DNA of 64,000 nt from Sphingopyxis sp. (GTDB lineage: Bacteria > Pseudomonadota > Alphaproteobacteria > Sphingomonadales > Sphingomonadaceae): assembly GCA_030148985.1 (NCBI GenBank), contig JASBSJ010000039.1:1-64000 (forward strand), in the 5' to 3' direction. A model generated the notes under the pieces. It was not told where the DNA came from. It searched no databases and worked only from the letters and a program-made list of their open reading frames with translations. The first letter of the stretch is position 1. Each line of letters opens with the position of its first letter. The position numbers and the translations under genes are program-made. Shown one piece after another: positions 44,729 through 53,988 of the stretch.

Positions 44729-47700
44729 TCAGCGCTTGTCGGCTTCCCACCAATAGGCTTCGCGCTTGCGCGTCCCCGTTTCCGCCTCGTTCATCGTCAT
44801 GGGATCGTAGAGGCGCCCGCCGAGCATCACACGGTGGATTTGCTCGGTATTGCGGATATTTTCGGTCGGGTCGGCGTCAAGGATGAGCAGGTCGGCGAGC
44901 TTGCCGGCCTCGAGCGACCCCACATCCTTCGCATAACCCAGCGAGGTGGCGGGCATGATCGTCGCGGCGCGAAGCGCGTCGATATTGCTCCACCCGCCGC
45001 GCACGAACGACCAGATTTCCCAGTGCGCTCCAAGGCCCGCCTGCTGGCCGTGGGCGCCGATCGACACCATGCGTCCCGCAGCGGCGATTTTTCCGGCCTG
45101 GCGCGCGGCGTCGTCGTCGACATAGTCGCTTTCGGGCGCGATCACGCGGCGCTTGTTGTTCGCGGCGAGCTCGGTCGGCGGGATATGCTTGGTCAGGATC
45201 GGATGCTCCCACACATTCGTGTGCGCACGCCAATAGGGGTCGCCCGCGGGGCCGCCGTAGGTGACGACGAGCGTCGGCGTGTAATCGACCCTGGTCTGAC
45301 CCCACAGCTGCACAAGATCGCTGTAGAAAACATGCAGCGGGATGTTGTGTTCGACGGTCGAATTGCCGTCCTGAATGAGCGAGACGTCCATCGTGTAGAG
45401 CGAGCCGCCCTCGGGCACGACGGTCAATCCCTCGGCCTGCGCGGCCTTCACGACCATCTGCCGCTGGTCGCGCCGCGGCTGGTTGTAATTCTTGACACTG
45501 TTCGCGCCCTGCGCCTTCAGCCGCCGGACATGCGCGAGCGCGTCGTCATAGCCGTTGATTTCGGCATAGATGCCCGCCGCCTTGGCGCCATAAATGATCT
45601 CGCCGGTCGAAAAGATGCGCGGCGCGAGGATCAGCCCCGCGCGCTGCATTTCGGACGAAACAAAAATTTCCGACGCACGCGACGAGGGATTGTGGCTGGT
45701 CGTCGTGCCCATCGCCAGATTGGTGATTTCCGACCAATTCTGCTGCGGCACCAGCTCGTCGGCGCCATGCGGCCCGTGCGCATGGGCGTCGACGAAGCCG
45801 GGGACGATCGTCTTGCCGGTGGCGTCGACCGTCGTCGTGCCCGCGGGGACGGTGATCGCGCCCGCGGGACCGACCGCCGCGATGCGGTCGTTCTCGATCA
45901 GGATCGCGCCATTCTCGATCACGCCGCCGTCCTTGTCGGCCATGGTGACGATCTTTGCGCCGGTGATGAGCACGGTGCCTTTGGGCTTCGCCGCCGCCTG
46001 CGTCATCGCCAGCGATACGCCATCGGTGGGCGGCGTGAATTTGGGTGCCTTGTCGTCGGCGGGAGCGTTGGCGAACAGGCTCGCCAGATCGGCGCTGAAC
46101 AGCGTTGCGCCGCGGCTCCAGTGGAGGCGGCGACCGCCGTCCGACCAGTGTATATAGTCGGCGCCGCTGCCCGACACGCGCGTTACCGGCAGCGCGCCGC
46201 TCTTGGTGCCGAGCGACACGTCCTGTCCGCCAGGCATCAGCGGCGTGACATAGGCGTCGTAATTCTGCCGGAAGGCGAGGGTGCGGCCGTCGGGCGATAT
46301 TTCATAGTCGCTGACGAGTTCGCCGCTGGCATGGACGCGCTTGTCCTGTCCGTTCATGTCGCTGCTGACGAGCTGGCTCTTGCCGTCGGCGGCGGTGACC
46401 ATGAAGACGCGGTCGTTGGCTGAGCCGAACTGCGGCTTTGCCCCGTCGCGGCTGATCCGTTCGGCACCGCCGCCGGCCGCCGCGATGCGATAGATGCCGG
46501 GATCTTCGCCCCAGCGCGCCGAAACCAGCCCGCCGCCGCCGCGCCGTTCGAACACGATCGTCTTGCCGTCGGGCGAGAAGCGCGGTTCGGCATAGTGGCC
46601 GGGCGTTGCCGTTAGCTTGCGCGAACTTCCGCCGCTGGCGCCCGTCACATGGATTTCGCCCAGGCCTGCATCGGTCCAGCGCACGAAGACGATCGACTTG
46701 CCGTCGCGCGACCAGCTTGGCCAAGCCTCCATCGCGGAGTCTCTCGCGGCGGTCAGCCGCCGTGCCGCGCCGCCGACCGCGGGCTTGACCCACAGCTTGC
46801 CGAGCGTTTCGAAGACGATGCTGCGCCCGTCGGGCGACACTTCGGCCCAGCGTGGCATTTTGGTGGTGAAGCTGTCAGGGGCGACCTCGACCGCCGGATG
46901 CGCGGCGTCAATGATCACGCGGTCGTCGTTGATGCTGAACGGGATGATGCGCGCCTCGCCGCCGTTCGCGCCGATCCGGCGTAGTTTGCCGCCCGCCCAG
47001 AAGAGGATGTCGCGGCTGTCGGGGGTCCACGCCATGTTCGGATAGACGCCGGTCACCGCCCAGGTTTCCTGCACATCCTGGTCGAGTGCATCGTAAAGCT
47101 TTGTTTCAGCGCCCGACGCGAGATCCTTTACATAGAGCTTCGACAGCGTGCCTTCGCGCCGCACGAAGGCCAGGCGCTTGCCGTCGGGCGACGGCGTCGG
47201 GCGCACCGCGCCGCCGTTGCCCGACGCCGCGGTGCTGACCGTCCCGTCGTCGAGGCTGTAGCGTTCGATGTGGAACAGGTCGCTATTGCTGTCCTGCGCA
47301 TATTCAAAGATCGGCCCCGGCGTGACGTTGCGCGTGTAATAGACGCTCTTGCCGTCGGGCGCAAAAATGGGTTCGCCGAGTTCCTTCTGATGCCGCTCAT
47401 TGGGTTTCTTGACCAGCGGCACACCAGCGCCGCCCGACACATGATACATCCACACCTCACCCGTGCCGAGCGAGCGGCCGGTGGTGAAATGCTTTTTGGC
47501 GACGAGGAACTGCCCGTCGGGGCTCCAGCTCGGCTGGTTGAGCAGACGGAAATCCTCTTTCGACACTTGCCTTTTGTCGCTGCCGTCGCGGTTCATGATC
47601 CAGATATTGTCGCCGCCGCCGCGGTCGGAAACGAACGCAATGCGCGTGCCGTCGGGGGAGAAGCGCGGCTGATGCTCATAGGCGAGCCCCTCGGCGATGC

Positions 47701-47965
47701 GCGTCGGTGTGCCGCCGTCGATGGGCATCGTATAGATGTCGCCAAGCAGGTCGAAGGTGATGGTGCGGCCGTCGGGGGCGACATCGACGTTCATCCAGCT
47801 GCCTTCGTCGACCGCAATCGGGACTTTGCGGGTTGCCATGCCCGGCGGGGCGTTGACGTCCCACTTGTCATCTTTGGTCTCGGCCGCCGGGGCGGGGGCG
47901 CTTTGCGCCCAGACCGAGGTTGAACAAGCCAAAGTCGCCGCAAGGGCGAGAGCGAAGCGCGCCAT
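44729..47965 (-). CDS. TolB-like propeller fused to amidohydrolase
   Basis: A 1078-residue exported protein. A signal peptide (MARFALALAATLACSTSVWA) precedes a long WD40-like/TolB propeller region (about 50-640), with repeats such as FSPDGTRIAFVSDR, WSPDGQFLVAKK, PSPDGKRLAFVRRE and FSPDGKTIVFERRG. A metal-dependent amidohydrolase domain follows (about 655-1078; IVPGFVDAHAHGPHG holds the HxH metal motif; DLLILDADP is near the C-terminus). This architecture is known in sphingomonads and other Gram-negatives, possibly for peptide or cyclic-amide hydrolysis in the periplasm. The substrate is unknown. Some catalytic His/Asp residues may be missing but were not aligned. Confidence 0.86.
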   Translation of the reverse strand: MARFALALAATLACSTSVWAQSAPAPAAETKDDKWDVNAPPGMATRKVPIAVDEGSWMNVDVAPDGRTITFDLLGDIYTMPIDGGTPTRIAEGLAYEHQPRFSPDGTRIAFVSDRGGGDNIWIMNRDGSDKRQVSKEDFRLLNQPSWSPDGQFLVAKKHFTTGRSLGTGEVWMYHVSGGAGVPLVKKPNERHQKELGEPIFAPDGKSVYYTRNVTPGPIFEYAQDSNSDLFHIERYSLDDGTVSTAASGNGGAVRPTPSPDGKRLAFVRREGTLSKLYVKDLASGAETKLYDALDQDVQETWAVTGVYPNMAWTPDSRDILFWAGGKLRRIGANGGEARIIPFSINDDRVIIDAAHPAVEVAPDSFTTKMPRWAEVSPDGRSIVFETLGKLWVKPAVGGAARRLTAARDSAMEAWPSWSRDGKSIVFVRWTDAGLGEIHVTGASGGSSRKLTATPGHYAEPRFSPDGKTIVFERRGGGGLVSARWGEDPGIYRIAAAGGGAERISRDGAKPQFGSANDRVFMVTAADGKSQLVSSDMNGQDKRVHASGELVSDYEISPDGRTLAFRQNYDAYVTPLMPGGQDVSLGTKSGALPVTRVSGSGADYIHWSDGGRRLHWSRGATLFSADLASLFANAPADDKAPKFTPPTDGVSLAMTQAAAKPKGTVLITGAKIVTMADKDGGVIENGAILIENDRIAAVGPAGAITVPAGTTTVDATGKTIVPGFVDAHAHGPHGADELVPQQNWSEITNLAMGTTTSHNPSSRASEIFVSSEMQRAGLILAPRIFSTGEIIYGAKAAGIYAEINGYDDALAHVRRLKAQGANSVKNYNQPRRDQRQMVVKAAQAEGLTVVPEGGSLYTMDVSLIQDGNSTVEHNIPLHVFYSDLVQLWGQTRVDYTPTLVVTYGGPAGDPYWRAHTNVWEHPILTKHIPPTELAANNKRRVIAPESDYVDDDAARQAGKIAAAGRMVSIGAHGQQAGLGAHWEIWSFVRGGWSNIDALRAATIMPATSLGYAKDVGSLEAGKLADLLILDADPTENIRNTEQIHRVMLGGRLYDPMTMNEAETGTRKREAYWWEADKR

Positions 47966-48109
47966 GATATTATCCCCGTTTGAAATTATGTGCTGACCAT
48001 ATGGTCGGCACGCGAACTTGCAAGCGACAGCTTTCGACGAAGACGCTGGCAGGCTCGACGGGCGGCTGCTAGCCGGGTTGGCAGAAACAGAATGGGGAGA
48101 GGAAATGGT

Positions 48110-49288
48110 GTGCCGCTGTCAGGAATAAGGGTGCTCGATTTCGGCCGCTATATCGCCGGCCCCTACTGTGCGGCGCTGCTCGCCGATTATGGCGCCGACG
48201 TCATCCGTATCGAGGCGCCGGGCGGCAATGACGACCGCTATACGGTGCCCGTCGCCGATGATGGTTCGGGCGCGATGTTCATGCAGATGAACCGCGCCAA
48301 ACGCTGCCTGACCTTGAAACCCGGCAGCCCCGAGGGACGCGAGATCGTGCGCCGCCTGGTTGCAACCGCCGATGTCGTCGTCGCCAACCTGCCGCACGAC
48401 GCGCTGGTTAAGCTGGGGCTCGATCACGAGAGCCTGTCTGCCATCAACCCGCGCATCATCCTCGCGACCGCCTCCGCCTTTGGCAGCGAAGGGCCGCTGG
48501 CGAGCCGCGTCGGCTTCGACGCGGTGGGACAGGCGATGTCGGGGACGGTCCACCTCACCGGCACGGCGGATCAGCCCTATCGCGCGCAGGTCAATTATGT
48601 CGATTTCGGCACCGCGCTCCACTGTGCCTTTGGCATCCTGCTCGCGCTGCGCGAGCGCGAGGCGACGGGCCGGGGGCAATGCGTGTCCGGGTCGCTGCTC
48701 GGAACCGCCCTCGCGCTGTCGAACGCGCTCACCATCGACCATGCGCTGAACGGCATCGACCGCCAGCCGATCGGCAACCGCAGCTTCAGCTCGGCCCCGA
48801 CCGACCTGTTTCGCACGCGCGACGGCTGGATCGTCACGCAGATCGTCGGCAATGGCATATTTGCGCGCTGGGCGGGGCTTGTCGGGCAACCCGAACTCGT
48901 CGATGATCCGCGCTATGCCAGCGACATATTGCGCGGCGACAATGGCGCGGAGTTGAGCGCGATCATGCAACGCTGGTGCATCGAGCGCACGAGCGCCGAC
49001 GCCATCGCCGAACTGGGCGCGGCGCGCGTGCCGGCGGCGCCGGTGCTGCGTCCGAGCGAAGTGCTGGCGCAGCCGCAGGTCGCAGCGATGCGACTCGTCG
49101 AACCCGTCGTCTATCCGGGCGTGCCGGGTGAAGTGCCAGTCATCCGCGCGCCGATCCACCTGTCGGCGAGCGACAAGGTCGCGGCGGCCCGCGCGCCGCA
49201 GCTCGGCGAGCATAGCGACGCCATCCTCGCCGAGATCGGATATAATGCCGAGGCGATAGCGGCTTTGCGCGCGGCAAATATTATTTGA
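48110..49288 (+). CDS. CaiB/BaiF family CoA transferase
   Basis: A 392-residue class III CoA transferase. LSGIRVLDFGRYIAGPYCAA, MNRAKRCLTLKPGSPEGREI, VVANLPHDALVKLGLDHESL and FDAVGQAMSGTVHLTGTADQ are standard; the catalytic Asp of the family lies about 170 residues in (YVDFGTALHCAFGILLALRE region). It moves CoA between carboxylic acids; the substrate is unknown. GTG 48110 is chosen because GAGAGGAAAT lies just upstream and it directly precedes PLSGIRVLDF; ATG 48092 is a less likely alternative. Confidence 0.85.
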   Translation: MPLSGIRVLDFGRYIAGPYCAALLADYGADVIRIEAPGGNDDRYTVPVADDGSGAMFMQMNRAKRCLTLKPGSPEGREIVRRLVATADVVVANLPHDALVKLGLDHESLSAINPRIILATASAFGSEGPLASRVGFDAVGQAMSGTVHLTGTADQPYRAQVNYVDFGTALHCAFGILLALREREATGRGQCVSGSLLGTALALSNALTIDHALNGIDRQPIGNRSFSSAPTDLFRTRDGWIVTQIVGNGIFARWAGLVGQPELVDDPRYASDILRGDNGAELSAIMQRWCIERTSADAIAELGAARVPAAPVLRPSEVLAQPQVAAMRLVEPVVYPGVPGEVPVIRAPIHLSASDKVAAARAPQLGEHSDAILAEIGYNAEAIAALRAANII

Positions 49289-49364
49289 CCGGGCAAGGGT
49301 GGACAGCGCGGGCGTGGCCACTTACGTTACCGGTCGGTATAAAAATCAGCCAAGGAGCCTCCCG

Positions 49365-50240
49365 ATGACCGACACCAGCGAATATGTGCCGCCGAAAATC
49401 TGGACGTGGGACAAGGAAAGCGGCGGGCGTTTCGCCAATATCAACCGCCCGGTCGCGGGGCCGACGCACGACAAGGATCTGCCCGTCGGCAAGCATCCGC
49501 TCCAGCTCTACTCGCTCGGCACGCCCAATGGCGTGAAGGTGACGGTGATGCTCGAGGAGCTGCTGGCAGCGGGGCACAGCGGCGCCGAATATGACGCCTG
49601 GCTGATCAACATCGGCGAGGGCGACCAGTTTTCGAGCGGCTTCGTCGGCGCCAATCCGAACAGCAAGATCCCCGCGCTGATCGACCGCAGCGGGCCGGAG
49701 CCGATCCGGGTTTTCGAATCGGGCGCGATCCTGATCCATCTGGCGGAGAAGTTCGGCGCCTTCCTGCCGACCGATACCGCGAAGCGCGCCGAAACCCTGT
49801 CGTGGCTGATGTGGCAGATGGGCAGTGCGCCTTTTCTCGGCGGCGGCTTCGGGCATTTCTATGCCTATGCACCGACGAAGCAGGAATATCCGATCAATCG
49901 TTATGCAATGGAAGTGAAGCGCCAGCTCGACGTGCTCGACCGGCGCCTTGCTGAGAGCGAATTTATCGCGGGCGGCGACTATACGATCGCCGACATGGCG
50001 ATCTGGCCCTGGTATGGCGCGCTCGTTAAGGGGCTGGTCTATGATGCGGGCGAGTTTTTGCAGGTGCAGGAGTATAAGAATGTTCTGCGCTGGACCGACC
50101 AGCTTGCCGCGCGCCCGGCGGTGAAGCGCGGGCGGATGGTCAACCGCCTGACCGGCGATCCGGCGAGCCAGCTTCGCGAACGCCACGACGCCTCCGATTT
50201 CGAGCTGCGCACGCAGGATAAGCTGGAGGCTGCCGGATAG
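49365..50240 (+). CDS. yghU: Glutathione-dependent disulfide-bond oxidoreductase
   Basis: A 291-residue Nu-class GST-like enzyme. YVPPKIWTWDKESGGRFANI and the INRPVAGPTHDKDLPVGKHP leader segment are specific to YghU. The thioredoxin-like part has SLGTPNGVKVTVMLEELLAA and SKIPALIDRSG, with SGAILIHLAEKFGAF at its end. It is predicted to reduce disulfides with two glutathiones. It is longer than the YfcG-like paralogue at 22564. The ATG follows CAAGGAGCCTCCCG. Confidence 0.93.
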   Translation: MTDTSEYVPPKIWTWDKESGGRFANINRPVAGPTHDKDLPVGKHPLQLYSLGTPNGVKVTVMLEELLAAGHSGAEYDAWLINIGEGDQFSSGFVGANPNSKIPALIDRSGPEPIRVFESGAILIHLAEKFGAFLPTDTAKRAETLSWLMWQMGSAPFLGGGFGHFYAYAPTKQEYPINRYAMEVKRQLDVLDRRLAESEFIAGGDYTIADMAIWPWYGALVKGLVYDAGEFLQVQEYKNVLRWTDQLAARPAVKRGRMVNRLTGDPASQLRERHDASDFELRTQDKLEAAG

Positions 50241-50529
50241 GGTGACTTCGCTGTTGATCAGGCCGGGTTGGGTGATCGGCCCGATCGGGCCAGAGGTCGC
50301 GAAGTGGTTCCAAAGTTCAGTAAAGGTCAGCCTTGCGCGTCGTCCTGGTTGGGCCGCTCCGGCGTACAATGCCGCCCAGAGTCTTGCGCGCACCCGTAGG
50401 TGTGCCACATCGCTTTTGTCCACATATGGAAAGGACCGTGATCAAGGCTGGCACAGCCGGGCTATGTAGGACAGCGCTTTTTCGTGGCAGATGTCCGACT
50501 TGGGGTGGATTCCTGGCCTTCCTTATTCG

Positions 50530-50605
50530 GCATCCCGGCGAAGGCCGGGATCTCGCCGGTGCGTCAGGACGAGAGGGTGAGATCCCGGCCTTCGCCGGGA
50601 TGACG
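50530..50605. repeat. Palindromic repeat, family B
   Basis: Arms GGCATCCCGGCGAAGGCCGG and CCGGCCTTCGCCGGGATGAC enclose a centre (TCTCGCCGGTGCGTCA...GGGTGAGAT) shared with the copy at 23296. Confidence 0.9.
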
Positions 50606-50649
50606 ACGATAGAAATGGCTGCTTTCGGTCGGAACGCGGCATTCTATAA

Positions 50650-50724
50650 GATTCGCGCAGAGGCGCAGAGATCGCAGAGAAGAGTGCGCTTCAACTCTGC
50701 GATCTCTGCGCCTCTGCGCGAATC
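50650..50724. repeat. Perfect 30-bp inverted repeat, family G
   Basis: The left arm (50650-50679, GATTCGCGCAGAGGCGCAGA continuing GATCGCAGAG) and right arm (50695-50724) are exact reverse complements over 30 bp, with a 15-bp spacer. It lies in the yghU-eipA gap. The internal direct motif GCAGAG occurs four times. Confidence 0.92.
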
Positions 50725-50788
50725 CTGTTCCAACCCGGCCCTTCAGGCAAAAGACCGCAATCGGTCATCAACCGCCATTCTCTCCCAA

Positions 50789-50816
50789 AGAAAAAGCCCG
50801 CGCCGAGGCGCGGGTT
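50789..50816 (-). terminator. Rho-independent terminator of eipA
   Basis: On the minus strand, CCCGCGC pairs with GCGCGGG (50797-50803 with 50808-50814), followed by a U-rich tail (complement of AAAAAG at 50790-50796). It lies about 30 bp past the eipA stop. Confidence 0.82.
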
Positions 50817-50843
50817 CTTGCCCCCGGGGCGGGCGGGTTGGTG

Positions 50844-51623
50844 TCAGAAGGGCACCCAATTCTGTTTTTTGCGGAACTTCATATAGCCGACGTTGGCGCC
50901 GAGCCGCGCGCCGACGCCGACGCGGATCGGGATTAGCACCACGTCGCCGCGGCGCAGGTAGCTGGCATTGAAGCCGCCGACGAGATAGGCGGCGCCTTCG
51001 CCCGCGGGATAGCGTTTGTAGAGATCTTCGCTGTCGAAGAGGTTATAGACGAGGACGAAGGTGTTGCCCGCGTTGGCGCCTGCGTCGAAGCCGATCGACG
51101 GGCCGGTCCAATAAGCGGGAAGCTCGCCCTCGATCTTGTGGTGCAGCGTGCCCGACCCATAACGCACACCCAGCACGAGCGCGCCGCCGGCCTCGCGCCC
51201 GACGATATAGGCGTTGGGTTCGCCCTGCTTGCGCAATATATCCTCGATCATCGCGGCAAGGCCCTGCGCACCCTTGCCGAACACGCCTTCAGCCGCACCG
51301 ATGAGGTCATCCTTCTTATAGGTCGAACCCGCTTCGGCATCGACGCTGGTCGCGGTCATGTCGGTGCTTTGGCCGCCCGACGCGGTGCCATCGGCAGGCA
51401 CTTCGCTCGTCTGCTGCTCACCGGTGGCGAGGTCGCTGTCATAGGATTCGCTCGGCAGCGGATCGCTCGTCGCCGGTGGTGGCGATGGATTATCCAGATC
51501 AGAGTCGACCTGCATACTGCTGGGGTCGATTTCGCGCATCTGCGCCGCCGCCGGAACCGGCGTCAGCGCGAGGCCGATCGACGCCAATGTCGCCAAGGCC
51601 AGGCTGGTGAACGTCTTACGCAT
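50844..51623 (-). CDS. eipA: DUF1134 / EipA-family envelope protein
   Basis: A 259-residue exported protein. A signal peptide (MRKTFTSLALATLASIGLAL, cleaved near AAA) is followed by a low-complexity acidic and Ser/Thr-rich segment (about 30-110) and a C-terminal domain (about 112-259) with EGVFGKGAQGLAAMIEDILR, GEPNAYIVGREAGGALVLGV and GPSIGFDAGANAGNTFVLVY. This C-terminal domain is DUF1134, shown in Brucella and Caulobacter to support envelope integrity (EipA). The gene symbol is by homology. The long N-terminal linker is typical of sphingomonad members. Confidence 0.85.
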   Translation of the reverse strand: MRKTFTSLALATLASIGLALTPVPAAAQMREIDPSSMQVDSDLDNPSPPPATSDPLPSESYDSDLATGEQQTSEVPADGTASGGQSTDMTATSVDAEAGSTYKKDDLIGAAEGVFGKGAQGLAAMIEDILRKQGEPNAYIVGREAGGALVLGVRYGSGTLHHKIEGELPAYWTGPSIGFDAGANAGNTFVLVYNLFDSEDLYKRYPAGEGAAYLVGGFNASYLRRGDVVLIPIRVGVGARLGANVGYMKFRKKQNWVPF

Positions 51624-51867
51624 TTGTGACCCCCAAGGATTATATGTCGCCACGACGGCGAAACCCGCATTAATCATGACTCGCTTTGGCGGGCGGGCAA
51701 TGAACGGGCGATGACCCGAGTCGATTTTGCGCCAGACCGAATCGATTTGCCGACGAAATGCCGGAGAGCGCGCGAAAAAAGGACCATCTTTGGCGTTGCG
51801 GGGTACGAAGCGCATGGCTATAGCGACCCGCCTAAGCCAAACCTGCCGTTAGCGCGGCAGACCATGC

Positions 51868-51960
51868 GGAGACGTGGGTGAGTGGCTGAAACCAACGGTT
51901 TGCTAAACCGTCGTACTGGTAAATCCGGTACCGAGGGTTCGAATCCCTCCGTCTCCGCCA
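51868..51960 (+). tRNA. tRNA-Ser (anticodon GCT)
   Basis: A 93-nt class II tRNA. Acceptor GGAGACG pairs with CGTCTCC, with encoded GCCA end. The anticodon stem ACGGT/ACCGT closes a TTGCTAA loop, giving anticodon GCT. The long variable arm fits serine. Confidence 0.97.
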
Positions 51961-51984
51961 CCTTCTTCAAGTGTAAATGACGCG

Positions 51985-52713
51985 CTAGCCGCGCGGCTCC
52001 AACCACCAGCGCTGGCGCCAGCCGTAAGGACTGGCGATGGGCTCGCCCGCGGCATTGGTCGCGGGTTTGAAGCGGAAGCGCGCCTCGATAAGCTCACAGG
52101 TCCGCCGGTCGAGCGCGGCGTTGCCGCTCGATTTCGTGACGCCGCATTCGGTGACGCGGCCATCGGCCTCGATGGTAAAGCGCACCTCGACCTCGCCGCC
52201 CGCGCGCTCGCGACTGGCATCGCGCGGATAGTCGCGGTCGCGGATCGTGCCGCTGCGCCACACGGCCTTGGTACCGCCGCCGGTTCCGCTTCCCGCGCCG
52301 CCGGCACCCGTGCCGTCGCCGCGGCCGCCCGCCCCCGATCCGGGGCCGGGATCGGGCGTGGCCCCGGCGGAAGGGGCGTTGCCCGCACCCGGTTGCGGCG
52401 CCGCAGCGATCGGCGGAGTGAGCGGCGGCAGTTTCGGGGGCGGCGCGGCGACCGCGGCGGCCTTCGCCTGCTTGTTCGCGGCCGAAGCCTTGCCCGCGGC
52501 GCGCTCGCTCGGCGCTGGTGCCGGAACCGCCTCGTCGCGCGGAACGGGAGGGGCGGGCAGGGCGACCGCGGTGATCGCCTCGCTCGCGCGGCGAACGACA
52601 TCGAGGTCGAGCCCGCGCGCGAGGCCGACGCCGATGGCGAGCGCCGCGACCAGCGCCGCGCCGCCCGACAGCAGTTTCTGCGGCCTCGAAACCTGCCCTG
52701 AATATGCCATCAT
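51985..52713 (-). CDS. TonB-like energy transducer
   Basis: A 242-residue protein. A short cytoplasmic N-terminus precedes one membrane segment (about 18-35, GGAALVAALAIGVGLA), a long Pro/Ala/Gly-rich periplasmic region (about 50-145) and a TonB-type C-terminal domain (GEVEVRFTIEADGRVTECGV; STGNAALDRRT-like SSGNAALDRRTCELIEARFR). Which outer-membrane receptors it serves is unknown; no exbB/exbD or receptor is adjacent. The two Met codons at the start (52713 and 52710) are interchangeable. Confidence 0.85.
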   Translation of the reverse strand: MMAYSGQVSRPQKLLSGGAALVAALAIGVGLARGLDLDVVRRASEAITAVALPAPPVPRDEAVPAPAPSERAAGKASAANKQAKAAAVAAPPPKLPPLTPPIAAAPQPGAGNAPSAGATPDPGPGSGAGGRGDGTGAGGAGSGTGGGTKAVWRSGTIRDRDYPRDASRERAGGEVEVRFTIEADGRVTECGVTKSSGNAALDRRTCELIEARFRFKPATNAAGEPIASPYGWRQRWWLEPRG

Positions 52714-52755
52714 GCCGCCTCGTGTCGCGCGCCGGGGCGCGCCGTCGGCGCCGGT

Positions 52756-53625
52756 TTAAAGGAAATCGTCTAACGTGGACATGAACCGGTCGAACTGGTC
52801 GTGGTGGAGCCAGTGGCCGGCATTTTCGAACTCGATCACTTTTGCCGTGTTGAAATGGCTGAGGCGCCCGTCCTTTTCGGGGTTCGAGGCCCAGCTGTCG
52901 GCGCCATAGAGCAGGAGGGTGGGGCAGGTGATCGCGCCCCACAGCGAGGCGATATCGTCCTGTTGCATGTCGAAGGCCGGCCAGACGTTGAGATAATTGT
53001 CGAACTTCCAGCTCCACGTCCCATCCTCGTTGCGGCTGACGCCATGGATGGTGAGGTGGCGCGCCTGCGCTTCGGTTAGATAGGCGTTTTCCGCCATCAT
53101 CCGCGCGAGGGCATCCTCGATCGTCGCATAGCGGCGCGGGGTGCGCCCCGCGGCCTGGCGCTTGTCGTCGATCCATTTGCGGAAACGGTCGGCGTAGGGG
53201 GTTTCGGCGCGCTCAGCGAGCAGCTTGGGCGAGGGGCCGAGGCCTTCGATGGCGACGAGCTTTTGCACATTGGCGGGATAGAGGCCGGTATAGCGGAGCG
53301 CGATATTGCCCCCCATCGAATGCGCGACGATCGAAACCGGGCCCTGATCGAGCTGGTGGACCAGTTGCGCAACGTCATAGACGAACCCGTCGATCGCGTA
53401 ATTGCCGTCGGGCGACCAGGCGCTGTCGCCATGACCGCGCAGGTCGGGGGCAATGACGTGGAAGCGGTCGCGAAGCCGCTCGGCGACCCAGTCCCAGTTG
53501 CGGCAATGATCGCGCCCGCCATGGATGAGCAGCAAGGGGGGCGCGCCGCGATTGCCCCAATCGACATAATGCAGCTTCAGCCGCTGCGAGATAAAGCTGT
53601 TCGAGGTGGGGCCGGCACTTGCCAT
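52756..53625 (-). CDS. Alpha/beta-hydrolase
   Basis: A 289-residue protein. LLLIHGGRDHCRNWDWVAER contains the oxyanion region, RGHGDSAWSPDG is a typical lid-proximal motif, the nucleophile is Ser in VAHSMGGNIALRY, and GADSWASNPE and FENAGHWLHHDQ carry the likely Asp and His. It is a generic epoxide-hydrolase/lactonase-like hydrolase; the substrate is unknown. The start follows from the N-terminal SFISQRLKLHYVDWGNRG. Next to it upstream lies the 266-bp inverted-repeat element. Confidence 0.85.
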   Translation of the reverse strand: MASAGPTSNSFISQRLKLHYVDWGNRGAPPLLLIHGGRDHCRNWDWVAERLRDRFHVIAPDLRGHGDSAWSPDGNYAIDGFVYDVAQLVHQLDQGPVSIVAHSMGGNIALRYTGLYPANVQKLVAIEGLGPSPKLLAERAETPYADRFRKWIDDKRQAAGRTPRRYATIEDALARMMAENAYLTEAQARHLTIHGVSRNEDGTWSWKFDNYLNVWPAFDMQQDDIASLWGAITCPTLLLYGADSWASNPEKDGRLSHFNTAKVIEFENAGHWLHHDQFDRFMSTLDDFL

Positions 53626-53648
53626 CGGATCATCCTTGTTGTCTGTCT

Positions 53649-53914
53649 AAGGTCAGGATCCATATATTCCGCGGTCGAGGCGTCGAAATGGCGAAGAGAT
53701 CGGGTCTGGGTGGGTGCAGCGGGTAGCATCGCTACCCGCAAGGCCGCACAGGTCCGAGATCGAAGCCATTTCGACGTCCCTTCGGGATTTGACCGATTTT
53801 GTCCATTGCTTCGTCGGCAAGTCTCGAAATATCGACATATTCCTTCGCCTTGCCTCCTCGCACTGAACAAAATCGCTTCAAACCTCGATCGCGGAATATA
53901 AGGATCCTGACCTT
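53649..53914. repeat. 266-bp element bounded by 32-bp inverted repeats (MITE-like)
   Basis: The left end (53649-53680, AAGGTCAGGATCCATATATT...) and right end (53883-53914, ...AATATAAGGATCCTGACCTT) are reverse complements at 30 of 32 positions. Inside are a perfect hairpin GCGGGTAGC-ATC-GCTACCCGC and a second pair GTCGAAATGGC/GCCATTTCGAC. There is no transposase and no clear target-site duplication. Short open frames inside (for example minus strand 53732-53923) have no recognisable domain. It fills most of the 363-bp gap between the hydrolase and the reductase gene. Confidence 0.75.
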
Positions 53915-53988
53915 TGGTTTCAAAAGGCGACTGGTTTCGATCCGTCAACTCCGGATCGGCGACCGAAGCGAGAGAGAGGATAGGGGTC

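Larger units (their letters stand above)
50241..50843. other. 603-bp intergenic region with two repeats and a terminator
   Basis: No gene is supported. 50241-50520 shows short open frames on both strands but no recognisable domain. Bases 50530-50605 are a family B repeat, 50650-50724 a perfect 30-bp inverted repeat (family G), and 50789-50816 a minus-strand terminator for eipA. Confidence 0.65.

Noticed and set aside
50242-50469. 75-codon open frame after yghU
   Set aside because: No recognisable domain on either strand, no ribosome-binding site. It may be a gene remnant but cannot be supported.
53732-53923. Short minus-strand open frame inside the 266-bp inverted-repeat element
   Set aside because: It spans the right inverted repeat and has no domain or ribosome-binding site. 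It is more likely a by-product of the repeat sequence.
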